7,655 nt of DNA. It comes from Rubrobacter sp. Lineage in GTDB: Bacteria; Actinomycetota; Rubrobacteria; Rubrobacterales; Rubrobacteraceae. The stretch is from positions 1-7,655 of the forward strand of contig JACDFX010000064.1 in the NCBI GenBank assembly GCA_013815575.1, given 5' to 3'. The notes beneath the pieces are model-generated. The model worked only from the letters and a program-made list of their open reading frames with translations. It had not been told where the DNA came from and did no database searches. Below are positions 6,210 to 7,655 of this stretch, one piece after another (the first letter of the stretch is position 1; each line of letters starts with the position of its first letter). The position numbers and the translations under genes are program-made.

Positions 6210-6647
6210 ATGCCCACTGCGGAACGACGCGCGAACGTGGTTTGGAACGGAAACCTGCAGAGCGGTTCGGGCACCTTCGACCTCGCGAGCAGCGAGACGT
6301 GGACGGGGGCTAACGTCACCTGGGCCTCGCGTACGGAGCGTCCTAGTGGAAAGACCAGCCCCGAGGAACTCATCGCCGCGGCTCACGCCAGCTGTTACGC
6401 GATGGCTTTCTCGGGTGTGCTCGCCGGGATGGGCAACGAGCCGGAGGAGCTCAACATCAGTGCCGTATGCACCTTCGATTTCGACCAGGTGAAGATCACC
6501 ACGATGGTCCTCGACGTTCACGGGCGGGTCCCCGGCCTCGACGCCGAAGGTTTCCAGAACGCCGCAGAGCAGGCCGAGCAGGGGTGCCCCGTCTCCAACG
6601 CCCTGCGCGGCAACGTAGATGTCCAGGTCAACGCCACCCTCGACTAG
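6210..6647 (+). CDS. osmC: OsmC family peroxiredoxin-like protein
   Basis: This 145-residue cytosolic thiol peroxidase reduces organic hydroperoxides and is usually a homodimer. The two active-site cysteines are present: Cys62 in AAAHASCYAMAFS (56-68) and Cys126 in EQGCPVSNAL (123-132). The PEEL that precedes the first helix (51-54) supplies the conserved Glu, and R41 or R44 may be the activating Arg. A third cysteine, Cys87, lies in a beta strand and is not part of the usual pair. The SGKTSPEELIAAAHASCY run is closer to the OsmC branch than to Ohr. ATG 6210 has AGGAGA at 6199-6204, five bases upstream. It probably has its own promoter in the 128-base gap upstream; a TTGACG at 6170-6175 is tempting, but its -10 would sit too near the start. 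It converges on the minus-strand acetyltransferase with two bases between stops. Confidence 0.93.
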   Translation: MPTAERRANVVWNGNLQSGSGTFDLASSETWTGANVTWASRTERPSGKTSPEELIAAAHASCYAMAFSGVLAGMGNEPEELNISAVCTFDFDQVKITTMVLDVHGRVPGLDAEGFQNAAEQAEQGCPVSNALRGNVDVQVNATLD

Positions 6648-6649
6648 GT

Positions 6650-7144
6650 TCAGCCTTTCAGGCGGGCCATAGAGTAGGCGTCAACGTACCCTCCGTCGCG
6701 GAAAGCATAGCGGCGGTGGGTTCCTTCTATCTCGAAGCCGAACTTCTCGTAGAGGGCGATGCCGGCCGGGTTGTCCACGTAGACTTTGAGCTCGATCCTG
6801 GTGAGGTTCAGCCAGTTCTCCGCGAGGTCGAGCGCCGCCTGCATGAGCTCCGTTCCGACGCATTTTCCCTGCCAATCTTCGCGCACAGCCACGCCGATGC
6901 TGCCGACGTGGCGTATCCTCGGGCGTGTTGGGGTGGTGATCAGGGTCAGTTCTCCGATTACTTCGTTGCCTGCGCAGGCGACCAGTTGGTAGAGGCCTTC
7001 CGGCGGGTTCTGGAGACGCTCTTGCCAAAGTCCCAGTCTCGGGAAAGGGAGTTGCAGGGTGCCGACCATGACGGAGCGGGCCCGGAAGAGCCGGTGCAGG
7101 GCCTCCGCGTCGGAGGGTTCCGCGTGCCGAACCGTTATGTCCAC
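6650..7144 (-). CDS. GNAT N-acetyltransferase, AaaT/YhhY-like, paralogue of the gene at 2073
   Basis: This 164-residue acetyltransferase shares the same family signatures as the first copy: ITVRHAEPSDAEALH (3-17), VYVDNPAGIALYEKFGFEIEG (121-141) and GGYVDAYSMARLKG at the end. By hand count 59 of the last 82 comparable residues are identical between the two. The acetyl-CoA loop reads QGKCVG (92-97), with Cys95 where the first conserved Gly normally stands. The TGC codon is clear in the sequence. The GTG start (7142-7144) is supported by GGGAGA on the minus strand (7151-7156), six bases away. A candidate promoter lies just upstream, within the terminator of the symporter gene. The likely substrate is an amino acid or small amine, as for YhhY, but this is inference. 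Confidence 0.88.
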   Translation of the reverse strand: MDITVRHAEPSDAEALHRLFRARSVMVGTLQLPFPRLGLWQERLQNPPEGLYQLVACAGNEVIGELTLITTPTRPRIRHVGSIGVAVREDWQGKCVGTELMQAALDLAENWLNLTRIELKVYVDNPAGIALYEKFGFEIEGTHRRYAFRDGGYVDAYSMARLKG

Positions 7145-7167
7145 GGGTGGTCTCCCATCGTGGGGTG

Positions 7168-7196
7168 AGCATACAAGAAGAGCCCCCGCCGGTGAA
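7168..7196 (-). promoter_or_regulatory. candidate promoter of the minus-strand acetyltransferase
   Basis: Read on the minus strand, TTCACC (7191-7196) and TATGCT (7168-7173) are separated by exactly 17 bases. Each hexamer matches the consensus at four of six positions. Transcription would start near 7161, leaving about 17 bases before the GTG at 7144 with the GGGAGA binding site inside. The -35 half lies in the loop of the symporter terminator, so the two signals share DNA. Confidence 0.35.
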
Positions 7197-7207
7197 GACG
7201 GGGACTC
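7175..7207 (-). terminator. intrinsic terminator of the symporter gene
   Basis: On the minus strand GAGTCCCCG (7207-7199) pairs with CGGGGGCTC (7188-7180), giving a nine-pair stem with one U-G wobble around a ten-base loop, followed by TTCTT (7179-7175). It lies 25 bases past the symporter stop. The wobble makes the hairpin better in this direction than on the plus strand, where it becomes a C-A mismatch. Confidence 0.7.
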
Positions 7208-7240
7208 CGGGTGTTGCGAGGTAGCCGGGTGTTACGAGGT
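7207..7240. repeat. 16-bp direct repeat spanning the symporter stop codon
   Basis: CCGGGTGTTGCGAGGT (7207-7222) and CCGGGTGTTACGAGGT (7225-7240) match at 15 of 16 bases with an 18-base period. The one difference falls in the symporter stop: on the minus strand the coding-side copy has TAA, the downstream copy has CAA in the same frame. Confidence 0.8.
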
Positions 7241-7655
7241 GCGCTGCTCGGTCTCCGGGGCGGCTTCCCGGATCTCCTCCTCGATGTTCGAGATACCGGT
7301 GTTGACGCGGACCAGGTGCTCGTCGTATGAAACCTGGAGACCCTGCTCGCGCTCGCGCTCGGCGCCGCGGCCGCCGAGGATGGTGCCGAGGTAGCAGCCC
7401 AGGAAACCGAGCGGCACGGAGACCAGGGCCGGGCTCTTCAGCGGGAAGATGTAGTCGATGGGGATGATCGGGGTCGCCGGCGGCTCGGGGTTCGGGCCCG
7501 TCAGCACGTTCGGGCTTAGGAGCACGAGAACAACGGCGGAGATCAGGCCGACGAGGATACCGGTCACGGCGCCGGTCGTATTGAACCTCTTCCAGAAGAT
7601 CGTTAGCAGGATCACCGGCACGTTCGCGCTCGCGGCGACCGCGAAGGCGAGCGCC
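7232..7655 (-). CDS. actP: cation/acetate symporter, ActP-like (C-terminal part only)
   Basis: The last 140 codons of a sodium:solute symporter run in from the right edge to a TAA at 7232-7234. The first visible residues, ALAFAVAASANVPVILLTIF, and the following WKRFNTTGAVTG closely resemble the late membrane segments of E. coli ActP, the acetate/glycolate permease. Three hydrophobic helices are seen: the entry segment, GAVTGILVGLISAVVLVLL, and PALVSVPLGFLGCYLGTIL, separated by a Pro-rich loop (GPNPEPPATP). A cytoplasmic tail follows with EREREQ and an acidic, Glu-rich end after the ActP-like VRVNTGI. The gene is cut by the window edge, not broken: the frame stays open to 7655. In other genomes ActP is often preceded by a DUF485 protein; that position is outside this window. 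A terminator follows it. Confidence 0.88.
   Translation of the reverse strand, partial: ALAFAVAASANVPVILLTIFWKRFNTTGAVTGILVGLISAVVLVLLSPNVLTGPNPEPPATPIIPIDYIFPLKSPALVSVPLGFLGCYLGTILGGRGAEREREQGLQVSYDEHLVRVNTGISNIEEEIREAAPETEQRTS

Noticed and set aside
6467..7168. 233-codon plus-strand frame running from inside osmC through the acetyltransferase region
   Set aside because: The two halves are shadows of two real genes on opposite strands; there is no binding site and no domain.
7340..7365. Short CTCGCG repeat in the symporter tail
   Set aside because: It simply encodes alternating Glu-Arg in the cytoplasmic tail, with too few copies to suggest a functional repeat.
1..7655. Mobile element, CRISPR array, tRNA or rRNA, defence island
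   Set aside because: I looked for transposase or integrase motifs, terminal repeats, spaced repeats and tRNA-like folds and found none; all genes are metabolic, transport or stress types with uniform composition.

Overview
This is a GC-rich stretch of ordinary bacterial chromosome, densely coding, with frequent GTG and TTG starts and strong GGAGG-type ribosome binding sites. The mix of genes (GlmS-like SIS protein, Tat-exported PhoD phosphatase, ActP-type symporter, small DUF1272 zinc protein) and the base composition suggest a high-GC actinobacterium. A Rubrobacter-like lineage is my best guess, but that is inference and cannot be proved from this window.

Layout, plus strand. Positions 1-53 hold the last codons of an unidentified gene. 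A DUF1272 eight-cysteine zinc protein (53-232), a glutathione S-transferase-fold protein (229-837) and a two-domain SIS sugar-phosphate protein (866-1945) follow in tight succession with 1- and 4-base overlaps, which looks like one operon. After a 127-base gap comes a second pair, an AaaT/YhhY-like N-acetyltransferase (2073-2564) and an EamA-family exporter (2572-3426). Next are a Tat-exported PhoD-family alkaline phosphatase (most likely 3539-5272) followed by a hairpin terminator, an isochorismatase-family cysteine hydrolase that starts at TTG (5428-6081), and an OsmC-family peroxidase (6210-6647).

Minus strand, right end. A second AaaT/YhhY-like acetyltransferase (6650-7144) converges on osmC with two bases between the stop codons. 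It is clearly a paralogue of the first. Upstream of it is the C-terminal part of an ActP-like cation/acetate symporter (7232 to the window edge), with an intrinsic terminator between the two.

How the genes work together. I see no multi-gene defence system, mobile element, CRISPR array or RNA gene. The themes are housekeeping and stress: thiol/peroxide handling (GST fold, OsmC), small-molecule acetylation and export (GNAT plus EamA), phosphate scavenging outside the membrane (PhoD), and acetate uptake. The most notable details are three. The symporter stop codon sits inside a near-perfect direct repeat whose other copy has CAA in place of TAA, and the frame is then open into the downstream acetyltransferase. 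The SIS protein has a conserved second active-site half but a rewritten phosphate loop in the first half. The second acetyltransferase has Cys in the acetyl-CoA P-loop where Gly is usual.
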